Origin: an uncultured Dehalococcoidia bacterium
Lineage (GTDB): Bacteria; Chloroflexota; Dehalococcoidia; Tepidiformales; Tepidiformaceae
Assembly (NCBI GenBank): GCA_937954195.1
Contig: CALFYR010000613.1
Coordinates: forward strand, 1 to 10,372
Direction: 5' to 3'
DNA length: 10,372 nucleotides
The notes below the pieces were generated by a model. The model saw nothing but the letters and a program-made list of their open reading frames with translations, was not told the origin of the DNA and did no database searches. Made by a program: the position numbers and the translations under genes. Below are positions 1-5,654 of this stretch, piece by piece (the stretch's first letter is position 1; every line of letters begins with the position of its first letter).

Positions 1-1
1 C

Positions 2-1354
2 CTCTCCCTCTGGGACCTGCACCGCCGGGGCATCGTGAACCGCGAGTACGCCGAAGCGCGGATCGACCTCTACAACCGCTGCGCTGATACGAAAGAGGTC
101 ATCGAATTCGAGACCGACTCGGTCTGGGCGGGCAAACGTCTCAACACCGCCAGCACGTACACCCCCGTGGTCGATTCGGCTGGCCAGTGCAACCGCGTTG
201 TCGGCTGGTCGCGTGACCTGACCCGTCGGCGCGAAAACGAGCGCATCCTCCTCGAATCGCAGGCGAACTACCGCGCCGTGGTCGAAGGCACCAGCGACGC
301 GCTCTGGGTGATGGACCGCCAGCCGGATGACACCTACGTCCTGACGATGGCGAACTCCCGAACCGAGGCGCTGCTTCGCATCTCCGCCGATCAGATGCTC
401 GGCAAGCGTTTGGATGAGGTGCTGCCCGGCCCCGCCGCGGAAACCGCGCTCGCGCGCTACCGCCAGGCGGAAGCCGTCGGCGAGCCCATCGAGTACGAAA
501 CCATCATCGAACGGCCCGGCTACCGCGCGGAAGTGGTCACGCACCTGACCCCGCTGTTCGATGAGGACGGCCGCTGCTACCGAATCATCGGCTCGGCGCG
601 TGACGTCTCCGACCGGCGCCGTGCCGAATCAGCGCTCCTCCAGGCCCAGAAACTGGAGAGCATGGGCGTCCTCGCCGGTGGTATCGCCCACGACTTTAAC
701 AACCTGCTCGCGACGATCCTCGGGAACCTCTACCTGGTCCGCCAGGATGTCCCGCCGGATTCGCCGGTCCTGGCCTATGTGGATGACGCGCGCATCGCCG
801 GCGAACGCGGCGCCGACCTCGTTCGGAAGCTCCTCGGGTTCAGCCGGCCGGGCCTCGCCCGCCGAGAGAAGCTCTCGCTCGACGCCCTCTTCGCGGAGAC
901 GGCCACCCTCGTGCGCCGCACGCTCTCACCCGATATCGATATCGTGTTCGACCTCGCCGAGGGCGATGACCACGTGCTCGGCGAATACAGCGGGCTGCAG
1001 CAGGTGCTCCTCAATCTGCTCCTGAACGCCGGCGACGCCATGCCGGATGGCGGCACGCTCACCGTCTCTCGCCGCCGCCGTGAAATCGGCCCGGAACCGC
1101 TCTGGGCCCAGCGCGGGCTCCTGCCCGGGCCGTATCAAGAAGTACGCGTCTCCGATACGGGCCTCGGAATGTCCCGCGAACTGCTTCAGCGCATCTTCGA
1201 TCCGTTCTTCACCACGAAGGGCGTTGGTAAGGGCACGGGCCTCGGCCTATCGACTGCGCTGAGCATCGTCCGGGCGCATTCCGGCTGGCTCGACGCCGAG
1301 AGCACCGAGGGCGCGGGCAGCAGCTTCTGGATGCTGCTCCCGGCGGCCGATTAG
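2..1354 (+). CDS. PAS-domain sensor histidine kinase (5' partial)
   Basis: This is the C-terminal part of a membrane or cytosolic sensor kinase of a two-component system. The frame is open to the left edge, reading LSLWDLHRRG before the first in-frame GTG at 35, so the true start lies outside the window. Numbered from that GTG, residues 1-75 are the end of one PAS/PAC domain, ending in VGWSRDLTRRR. Residues 80-200 form a second PAS/PAC, ending in IGSARDVSDRR. A HisKA dimerisation domain carries the phospho-acceptor His219 in the motif GIAHDFNNLL, followed by a HATPase_c domain. The ATP-binding boxes are all visible: N box NLLLNAGDAM, G1 DTGLGM, F box FDPFFTTK and G2 GKGTGLGLS. The HDFNN phosphorylation motif is typical of PAS-containing NtrB-like kinases. 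No receiver domain follows and no response regulator gene is in the window, so its partner and stimulus are unknown. It should be catalytically intact. Confidence 0.93.
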   Translation, partial: LSLWDLHRRGIVNREYAEARIDLYNRCADTKEVIEFETDSVWAGKRLNTASTYTPVVDSAGQCNRVVGWSRDLTRRRENERILLESQANYRAVVEGTSDALWVMDRQPDDTYVLTMANSRTEALLRISADQMLGKRLDEVLPGPAAETALARYRQAEAVGEPIEYETIIERPGYRAEVVTHLTPLFDEDGRCYRIIGSARDVSDRRRAESALLQAQKLESMGVLAGGIAHDFNNLLATILGNLYLVRQDVPPDSPVLAYVDDARIAGERGADLVRKLLGFSRPGLARREKLSLDALFAETATLVRRTLSPDIDIVFDLAEGDDHVLGEYSGLQQVLLNLLLNAGDAMPDGGTLTVSRRRREIGPEPLWAQRGLLPGPYQEVRVSDTGLGMSRELLQRIFDPFFTTKGVGKGTGLGLSTALSIVRAHSGWLDAESTEGAGSSFWMLLPAAD

Positions 1355-1361
1355 CCCACTT

Positions 1362-1377
1362 TGCTATCATTCCGCCT
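1362..1377 (+). promoter_or_regulatory. Extended -10 promoter of the toxin-antitoxin operon, probably leaderless
   Basis: Only 23 bases separate the kinase stop from the antitoxin ATG. They contain TGCTATCAT at 1362-1370, a TGn extended -10 followed by TATCAT (five of six consensus bases). Seven bases separate the hexamer from the ATG at 1378, so transcription should start at or beside the A of the start codon. No Shine-Dalgarno sequence and no convincing -35 are present, which fits an extended -10, leaderless promoter. This is inferred from sequence only. Confidence 0.5.
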
Positions 1378-2064
1378 ATGGCAGCTCCCGCAGTCGACCA
1401 CGTTCCGGCGCAGCGCATTGCTCCGCTTTACTCGTTCAGCGAGGCCGATCGGCTCGCTGGTGTCACGCGTGGGACATCTCGCCGTTGGCTTTCTGGCTAT
1501 GTGTACCGGAAGCCGGACGGGGTTCTCCGGCTAAGTCCAGCGATCACCAGGGCTCGGCAGCCCGCCGAATCGGTCTCGTTCCTTGATCTCCTTGAAGTCG
1601 TGGGGATATCGGCGCTCAAGGCACGAGGCTTCACCCTCGGCGAGATCCGCCGTGTTGTGACCAATTGCCAGGCGATGTTCAACGACCCCTGGCCGCTTTC
1701 GAATCATCAGTTCAAAGTTGGTGGACGCGACATCTTTGTGGCGCAGAATGGGCGTCTCCACGATGTGCTCCACCATCGAGGCGCCATGGCGTGGGACCAA
1801 ATTCTCGGGCCGTTCCTCGAAACGCTGGACTACGAGGGAATACAGGCGACGCGCTGGTGGCCGCTCGGTCGGGAGTTCCCTGTTGTTATCGATCCAGACT
1901 ACGGCTTTGGCCTTCCGGTTATCCGCCGATCGGGAGTACGCACGGAGGTTATCCGTGAACGAATGGAAGCGGGTGACTCCATCGACCAAATCGCGTCGGA
2001 CTTCAACCTCCCTTCGGCAGATGTTGAATCGGCGCTTCGATTCGAGCTCCGCCAGGCGGCATGA
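1378..2064 (+). CDS. VapB45-like antitoxin: MerR-like HTH plus DUF433
   Basis: This is a DNA-binding antitoxin, likely to neutralise the toxin encoded directly downstream and to repress the operon. Residues 17-45 read like a MerR-type winged helix (YSFSEADRLAGVTRGTSRRW). Residues 66-120 match the middle of this family, with FLDLLEVVGI, a GFTLGEIRRV helix and the strand GGRDIFVA. Residues 174-226 are a DUF433 helix-turn-helix (YGFGLPVIRRSGVRT through LPSADVESALRFE). The 228-residue length, domain order and gene order resemble Mycobacterium tuberculosis VapB45 (Rv2018), which precedes VapC45. The last codons overlap the toxin start as ATGA at 2061-2064, implying translational coupling. Its G+C is lower than in the kinase next door (31/60 at 1681-1740 against 49/60 at 421-480, counted by hand), and it uses more T-ending codons, suggesting acquisition by transfer. 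The ATG at 1378 is chosen because it sits at the expected transcription start. Confidence 0.85.
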   Translation: MAAPAVDHVPAQRIAPLYSFSEADRLAGVTRGTSRRWLSGYVYRKPDGVLRLSPAITRARQPAESVSFLDLLEVVGISALKARGFTLGEIRRVVTNCQAMFNDPWPLSNHQFKVGGRDIFVAQNGRLHDVLHHRGAMAWDQILGPFLETLDYEGIQATRWWPLGREFPVVIDPDYGFGLPVIRRSGVRTEVIRERMEAGDSIDQIASDFNLPSADVESALRFELRQAA

Positions 2065-2441
2065 TTTTCATCGACCGCTCGATCCCGAAGAGCGTGGCAG
2101 AGGCGCTCAAGCTCGTTCGCCCCGGCGACGTGATGTGGCTCGAAGACGCATTTCCGCATGACGCTACGGACGAGGCATGGTTACCCGTAGCCGGACGTGA
2201 GCGTTGGATCGTAGTCACACGCGACAAGAAGGTCAGAAGTCGGCCCGGGCAACGAGAGCTGATCCGCAAGCATGGTGTCGGTTGCTTCATTCTCGCCCAG
2301 AAGCGGCCCCTAACTCGCTGGGACTATCTCAAGCTGCTCACAGCCACCCTGGACGAAATGGAGCGAATCGATTCCAAGAGTACGCGGCCGTATTTGTTCC
2401 TGGTCGGCGCGGCAGCGTCAGTTCGTCAGATTCCGCTCTAA
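2061..2441 (+). CDS. VapC45-like PIN-like toxin
   Basis: This is the predicted toxin of a type II toxin-antitoxin pair and probably a metal-dependent ribonuclease. The protein of 126 residues opens with the strand MIFIDRSIP, giving the first acidic residue, Asp5. Next come HDATDEAWLP with Asp37/Glu38 and the strand WIVVTRDKKV with Asp55. This order of acidic residues fits the PIN-like fold of the VapC45 group, which differs from classical VapC proteins. The C-terminal half, KRPLTRWDYLKLLTATLDEM, looks like the helix that packs on the antitoxin. Its ATG overlaps the antitoxin stop by four bases, and no strong Shine-Dalgarno sequence is present, so translation is probably coupled. The stop TAA at 2439-2441 overlaps the stop of the convergent gene. 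The RNA target cannot be deduced from the sequence. The TA call rests on the antitoxin neighbour as well as on the fold. Confidence 0.82.
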   Translation: MIFIDRSIPKSVAEALKLVRPGDVMWLEDAFPHDATDEAWLPVAGRERWIVVTRDKKVRSRPGQRELIRKHGVGCFILAQKRPLTRWDYLKLLTATLDEMERIDSKSTRPYLFLVGAAASVRQIPL

Positions 2442-2692
2442 CCCCCGATTCGCTGGTGCCGCTTCTCCTGTGCCTGCTCCTCGGCCCGGCCGGTCACTTC
2501 TTCTGGCGATTCGGCCCGCGTAATCCGGCGCTCTTCGGCCGCCGCGTCACGCTCCTTGCGCCAATCATCCAGCGAATCGTCTCGCCACTTCGGCGAGGTG
2601 TCGTCGCGAGACCGATCACGCCGGCTCACCTGCCATGCCGCCACGCCGCCAACAGCCAGCAGAAGCGGCAGCGCCAGCTGCCAGAGGTCCAT
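2438..2692 (-). CDS. Small single-pass membrane protein, function unknown
   Basis: I do not recognise a family. From the ATG at 2692 the product is 84 residues. It starts with one hydrophobic helix at residues 2-20 (MDLWQLALPLLLAVGGVAAW). A highly charged Arg/Asp/Glu-rich tail follows (SRRDRSRDD, WRDDSLDDWRKERDAAAEE), likely a cytoplasmic helical or coiled-coil segment, with the positive-inside rule placing it in the cytosol. The ATG at 2692 puts the membrane helix at the extreme N-terminus. Starts at 2725 or the GTG at 2702-2704 would add only non-hydrophobic residues. A weak GGAA lies five bases before the chosen ATG. The frame is judged real because of the membrane-helix-plus-charged-tail pattern and because it ends exactly at the convergent toxin stop (CTAA, 2438-2441). 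Confidence 0.6.
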   Translation of the reverse strand: MDLWQLALPLLLAVGGVAAWQVSRRDRSRDDTSPKWRDDSLDDWRKERDAAAEERRITRAESPEEVTGRAEEQAQEKRHQRIGG

Positions 2693-2875
2693 GATTCCAT
2701 TCACTTCCCGAGTGTCCCACCCCACAGCCCTGCCCGAAAGAGGACGCTCTCAGCACGCGATGTACGGCCTTTACCGAACCTCATCCTTTACCCCAATCTC
2801 TGGGTGAAATCGAACCTATCGATGACGTTGCGCGATTAACCTTCCAACGGCACAGGGCGTTATCTCTAGTACAAA

Positions 2876-2906
2876 GGCACAACCGTGCCTATCCTCGAAA
2901 GGAGGA
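2876..2906 (+). promoter_or_regulatory. Leader elements before the ECF sigma gene: hairpin and orphan Shine-Dalgarno
   Basis: GGCAC-AACC-GTGCC at 2876-2889 is a perfect 5-bp hairpin with a 4-base loop. It buries the in-frame GTG at 2885, which would otherwise be the longest start of the sigma gene. Just after it, AAAGGAGGA at 2898-2906 is a near-perfect Shine-Dalgarno sequence, but no ATG, GTG or TTG lies at usable distance behind it. Both are visible in sequence; a regulatory role is a guess. Confidence 0.3.
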
Positions 2907-2947
2907 CCGTCGGCCTTAGTACGTTTCGGCGCGGCCCTGGGGGCTGG

Positions 2948-3517
2948 ATGGCACACAGCAAAGTAGGCGAGCTGGCGCCCGATTTCGACGAACAACGTGT
3001 CGTCGAAGCGGCTCAGCAGGGCGATCAAGTCGCCCTCAGCCAACTCTACGACCACTACTTCCCGCGTGTGTTCCGCTATGTCTCCACTCGCCTCTCTTCG
3101 ACCGAGGACGCGGAAGATGTCACTACCGAGATCTTCCTCCGGATTATCGAAAACCTCCGGTCGTTTTCCTGGCGAGGACTGCCGTTCGGAGCCTGGGTTT
3201 TCCGCATCGCACGCAACGAGGTTGTCTCCCACGTGCGCCGCATGAAAGTCCGCTCCGCCTCGGCTCAGCTTTCCGAAACGATCCAGGACCCCTCTCCCGA
3301 CCACGTGGACGAGATCGCGACGCAACTCACGATCGCCACCGTCCGCGAAGCCACGGAGAGGTTGCCCGAAGCCCAACGCCAGGTCATCTCGCTCCGCTTC
3401 GGAGCCGGCCTCTCAGTTGCGGAAACGGCAAAAGCCCTGGGCAAGACCGAGAACAACGTGAAAGTCCTCCAACACAAAGCAATCGCGAAACTTCAAACGA
3501 TGGTGCGTATCGAATGA
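2948..3517 (+). CDS. ECF-type RNA polymerase sigma factor
   Basis: This is a group IV (extracytoplasmic function) sigma factor that redirects RNA polymerase to a stress or envelope regulon. From the ATG at 2948 it has 189 residues. Region 2 spans about residues 18-100, with ALSQLYDHYFPRVFRYVSTRL, the EDVTTEIFLRIIENL helix and FGAWVFRIARNEVVSHVRR. Region 4 spans about 132-185, with LPEAQRQVISLRFGAGLS and the recognition helix AETAKALGKTENNVKVLQHKAI. The frame is open from a GTG at 2885, giving 210 residues, but that GTG has no Shine-Dalgarno sequence and lies in a hairpin stem. The ATG at 2948 follows GGGGGCTGG and gives the usual ECF N-terminus. The stop overlaps the next gene as ATGA (3514-3517), so sigma factor and membrane partner are co-translated, the standard layout for an ECF/anti-sigma pair. 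Confidence 0.92.
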   Translation: MAHSKVGELAPDFDEQRVVEAAQQGDQVALSQLYDHYFPRVFRYVSTRLSSTEDAEDVTTEIFLRIIENLRSFSWRGLPFGAWVFRIARNEVVSHVRRMKVRSASAQLSETIQDPSPDHVDEIATQLTIATVREATERLPEAQRQVISLRFGAGLSVAETAKALGKTENNVKVLQHKAIAKLQTMVRIE

Positions 3518-4470
3518 TTGGCAGGTTGTTCGACCGCAATCCCGGTTACCAGGCAACGGTCCTTGCCGAAGCACAGGCCTTCATTGATGACGGCCTCGAT
3601 GTTGACTTCGTCCTCGGCCTGTTCCCGGATGACGCCGAGTGGCTCGAGGACATGCTCCTCACCACCACGGCCATCATCGATGCTACCCAGAGCGAGCCGG
3701 CAAGCTACTACTTCGAAGCGTCCCTCAAGTCGCGCTTCCTCGATGGCGCTCGCACGCCGGCCCCGGCCGCGCCCGTTATCGTTACCGCCCCGGCGTACTC
3801 TCCTGCCCGCACCGCCGTCGCCAGCATGAGCGTCCTCGCCTCCGCGGCGGCAGTGGGTGTCCTCGCGCTCGGGTTCGTGACCGCCAGCGATGCGGTCCCC
3901 GGCGATTGGAACTACGCCTTCAAGCGCGCCAACGAACGGTTCGAATACACCCTCTCCCGCGGCGATGGCCGCGTCGATGTCCAGATCCGTCAGGCCGAAG
4001 AGCGAGTCCACGAACTCCAGATGCTCTCCAGCCGCGGCAACGTCTCGGTCGAAGTCCTGAAGAACCTGCAGGCCGAAGCCGAGGAGATCCGCGAACTCGC
4101 CCAGGATAAGCCGCTCGACCCGGTCCAGAAGGCCCGCGTCAAAGCCTTCTCCGAAAGCAGCAAGACGGTGCTCTCGCAGGTGCGCGAAAACCGGCCCGAA
4201 CTCGATGAGGAAGCGGCCGCTGTCGCCGCCGCTGTCGATGATGCGGTAACCACCGCGCTCGGTCCCGAGCCGACTCCAACCGCTACCGCCGAGCCCACCG
4301 AAACGGCCGAACCGACTGCTGAGCCCTCGGAAACGCCCTCGCCAACTGAGGAACCTTCGGAAACTCCCGAACCGCCCGCCACCGAGACTCCCGAGCCTTC
4401 GGAGACGGCGACCGAGGAGCCGGGCGAATCGCCCACCGCCCCCTCCGGGCCGGCCACCGAATCCCCCTAA
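3514..4470 (+). CDS. DUF5667-like membrane protein, probable anti-sigma factor or ECF-linked surface sensor
   Basis: This single-pass membrane protein of 318 residues is translationally coupled to the ECF sigma gene. Residues 1-75 are a predicted cytoplasmic segment (VLAEAQAFIDDGLDVDFVLGLFPDD, then LEDMLLTTTAIID), the right place for a sigma-binding region. No HXXXCXXC zinc anti-sigma motif is present. A membrane helix follows at about 101-124 (AVASMSVLASAAAVGVLALGF). Residues 126-245 look like DUF5667: the entry motif AVPGDWNYAFKRANERFEY and then charged helices (QIRQAEERVHELQML, LKNLQAEAEEIRELAQ). DUF5667 proteins are commonly found beside ECF sigma genes in Actinobacteria and Chloroflexota. 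Residues 251-318 are a Pro/Thr/Glu/Ser-rich tail, likely extracytoplasmic and disordered. The anti-sigma role is inferred from operon position and topology. A sensor that does not bind sigma is the alternative. Confidence 0.75.
   Translation: MIGRLFDRNPGYQATVLAEAQAFIDDGLDVDFVLGLFPDDAEWLEDMLLTTTAIIDATQSEPASYYFEASLKSRFLDGARTPAPAAPVIVTAPAYSPARTAVASMSVLASAAAVGVLALGFVTASDAVPGDWNYAFKRANERFEYTLSRGDGRVDVQIRQAEERVHELQMLSSRGNVSVEVLKNLQAEAEEIRELAQDKPLDPVQKARVKAFSESSKTVLSQVRENRPELDEEAAAVAAAVDDAVTTALGPEPTPTATAEPTETAEPTAEPSETPSPTEEPSETPEPPATETPEPSETATEEPGESPTAPSGPATESP
4264..4467. repeat. Pro/Thr/Glu/Ser-rich low-complexity tract in the anti-sigma candidate
   Basis: The last 68 codons repeat short units of the type EPTE, EPSETP and ETPEPSET. 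Degenerate DNA direct repeats around CCTTCGGAAAC occur near 4330, 4355 and 4396. Such tracts usually act as flexible wall-spanning or glycosylated stalks and may vary in length between strains by slippage. Confidence 0.7.
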
Positions 4471-4489
4471 CCGCTGGTTAACCGCCGCG

Positions 4490-4518
4490 TTGCCCCCTGC
4501 TTCGCCGCTGCATACCCT
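4490..4518 (+). promoter_or_regulatory. Candidate sigma-70 type promoter for the lipoprotein gene
   Basis: TTGCCC at 4490-4495 is followed after exactly 17 bases by TACCCT at 4513-4518. This matches four of six -35 bases and the TANNNT form of -10 common in GC-rich genomes. Transcription would start near 4525, about 26 bases before the ATG, with a GGAG at 4535-4538 in between. It would give the lipoprotein its own transcript apart from the sigma operon. Confidence 0.4.
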
Positions 4519-4550
4519 CGATTTGCCCCCGCCTGGAGTACACCTGCCGC

Positions 4551-5081
4551 ATGATGCGACGATTCTTGCTAGTTGCCCCGCTCGCCCTCGCCCTGGCGTT
4601 TGCCGCCTGCGGTGGTGGCGATTCCGACGAGTCGCCTGAGAACGGCGATGCCGATACCACGCCCGGCGCCGAAACCACCACCCCTCAGCCCACTCCCACC
4701 GACGCGCCGCTCCCATCGCCCACGCCCGTGCCGGACGACTTCGTCGTCGTCCAGGTGGTGAGCGCGGGCGAAGTGTTCGCACCGGTCCGCTCCGAGCTCG
4801 TAGCCCTCGGCGAATCCACCATCTCACACGATGGCGATGACTACACCGGTGTTTCCATCGGGACTCTCGCTGCCCACATGGAGGCCCGCGAAGGCGCCGT
4901 CGTCACCATCGAAGGGACGCGCAGCGATAACCTGCGCCTCGGCGTCATCCGCTTCACGCTCGATGAGCTCGCCGAAACCACCGTCCTCACCGTCTCCGAA
5001 ACGGGCCACCTGGACCTCGCATCCAGCTTCGTCCCCCGGGAGCAGTGGCTGACCACGGTGACTGGCATCTCCTTCGACTAG
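4551..5081 (+). CDS. Lipoprotein with a possible degenerate SUOX/YedY-like molybdopterin-fold domain
   Basis: This is an exported lipoprotein of 176 residues. The signal peptide MMRRFLLVAPLALALAFAAC ends in a lipobox with Cys20 as lipidation site. Residues 21-62 form an acidic then Pro/Thr-rich tether (TTTPQPTPTDAPLPSPTPVP). Residues 63-176 form a compact beta-rich domain. Its landmarks resemble small oxidoreductase molybdopterin-binding (SUOX/YedY type) domains: DYTGVSIGTLAAHM like the usual YtGVpLwdLL segment, IRFTLDEL like the ft-dela strand, and WLTTVTGISF like the terminal W-k-v-t-I strand. No cysteine is present beyond the lipid-modified one, so the cofactor Cys of true enzymes is absent. 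If the relation holds, this is a non-catalytic, perhaps ligand-binding, version. The ATG at 4551 is chosen over 4554 for its closer GGAG. The stop overlaps the convergent gene at CTAG. The lipoprotein call is firm; the fold is tentative. Confidence 0.7.
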   Translation: MMRRFLLVAPLALALAFAACGGGDSDESPENGDADTTPGAETTTPQPTPTDAPLPSPTPVPDDFVVVQVVSAGEVFAPVRSELVALGESTISHDGDDYTGVSIGTLAAHMEAREGAVVTIEGTRSDNLRLGVIRFTLDELAETTVLTVSETGHLDLASSFVPREQWLTTVTGISFD

Positions 5082-5476
5082 CCGATCTCGCGCGGCGGCA
5101 ACTCCTTCCAGCGACGGAATTCGTCCATCCGCTCGGGGCCGAAGACCTCTTCGGCGAGCGCCCACTCATCCTTGTCTCGCGGCTGGAACCCGTTCATCAG
5201 AAGCCCGTGCAGCGTGACGATGCGGAGCTGCTGCTCCTCATCGGCCGGCGCATCGCCGAGGGCCGTCAGTGCCCGGATAACCGTTGCCGCGGCGCTCGCT
5301 CGCGATGCATCCAGCTCGTTGATGTACAGGCGCTCCAGCACAAGCCAGGCCACATCGCGCAGGTCCTTCGAGGCGAACGCGTCGCGCGCGTCCCGCTCCG
5401 TCAGGCGCGGTTGCGGCTGCGGCGTTTCGGAGCCCTGGTTCGCGCGTGCCCTTCCATTGGGTCCATTTCGTTCCAT
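5078..5476 (-). CDS. Helical hypothetical protein, divergent from the Cys-rich HTH gene
   Basis: I do not recognise a family. The 132-residue product has a polar, disordered N-terminus (about residues 1-25, rich in Gly, Pro and Gln) and then a helical domain. The helices are LTERDARDAFASKDLRDVAWLVLERLYIN, SRASAAATVIRALTALG, ADEEQQLRIVTLHGLLMNG and a C-terminal DKDEWALAEEVFGPERMDEFRRWK. There is no signal peptide, membrane segment or cysteine, so it should be cytosolic. The helix arrangement could be a small DNA-binding or adaptor domain, but no diagnostic motif supports that. The ATG at 5476 is the first start in frame. The only strong Shine-Dalgarno-like sequence (GGAGGTAA on the minus strand) is about 20 bases upstream, farther than usual. 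It is divergent from the next gene with 178 bp between, and its stop overlaps that of the convergent lipoprotein gene. Confidence 0.7.
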   Translation of the reverse strand: MERNGPNGRARANQGSETPQPQPRLTERDARDAFASKDLRDVAWLVLERLYINELDASRASAAATVIRALTALGDAPADEEQQLRIVTLHGLLMNGFQPRDKDEWALAEEVFGPERMDEFRRWKELPPREIG

Positions 5477-5590
5477 GTGGCCAGCAAGCCCGTTACCTCC
5501 GCATGCCCCGAACCCCCGGCTGGCACGTCGTCACCGGTTGGCGTCGAACGGCACCTGTCGTCGACTTGTCGGGATCTGCACACTCCCCAC

Positions 5591-5620
5591 TTGATCGATC
5601 TAGAACATACGTTCTACTCT
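5591..5620 (+). promoter_or_regulatory. Candidate promoter with internal LexA-like palindrome
   Basis: TTGATC at 5591-5596 and TACTCT at 5615-5620 are separated by 18 bases and resemble -35 and -10 elements. The palindrome TAGAACATACGTTCTA at 5601-5616 fills the spacer. Its arms TAGAAC/GTTCTA are perfect over six bases around a 4-base centre, and its core matches GAAC-N4-GTTC, the LexA box core of Firmicutes and Actinobacteria. Repressor binding there would block polymerase. The start would be near 5627, giving a leader of about 28 bases with GGGAGAGGA at 5638-5646 as ribosome binding site. It could also act on the divergent gene at 5476. Confidence 0.5.
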
Positions 5621-5654
5621 CCCGATCACCACTTGCAGGGAGAGGAACTCACCC

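Noticed and set aside
931..944. Perfect 14-bp palindrome CGATATCGATATCG
   Set aside because: It lies inside the kinase coding frame and simply encodes Asp-Ile-Asp-Ile. There is no promoter context.
4468..4480. TAACC-GCT-GGTTA inverted repeat at the end of the anti-sigma candidate as a terminator
   Set aside because: The 5-bp stem is AT-containing and is not followed by a T-run, so it is too weak to call.
3493..4827. A 444-codon open frame on the minus strand covering the anti-sigma candidate and the lipoprotein start
   Set aside because: It is Gly/Arg-rich with no recognisable domain and lies opposite genes with clear signal peptide, membrane and DUF5667 features. GC-rich codon usage on the plus strand explains its openness.
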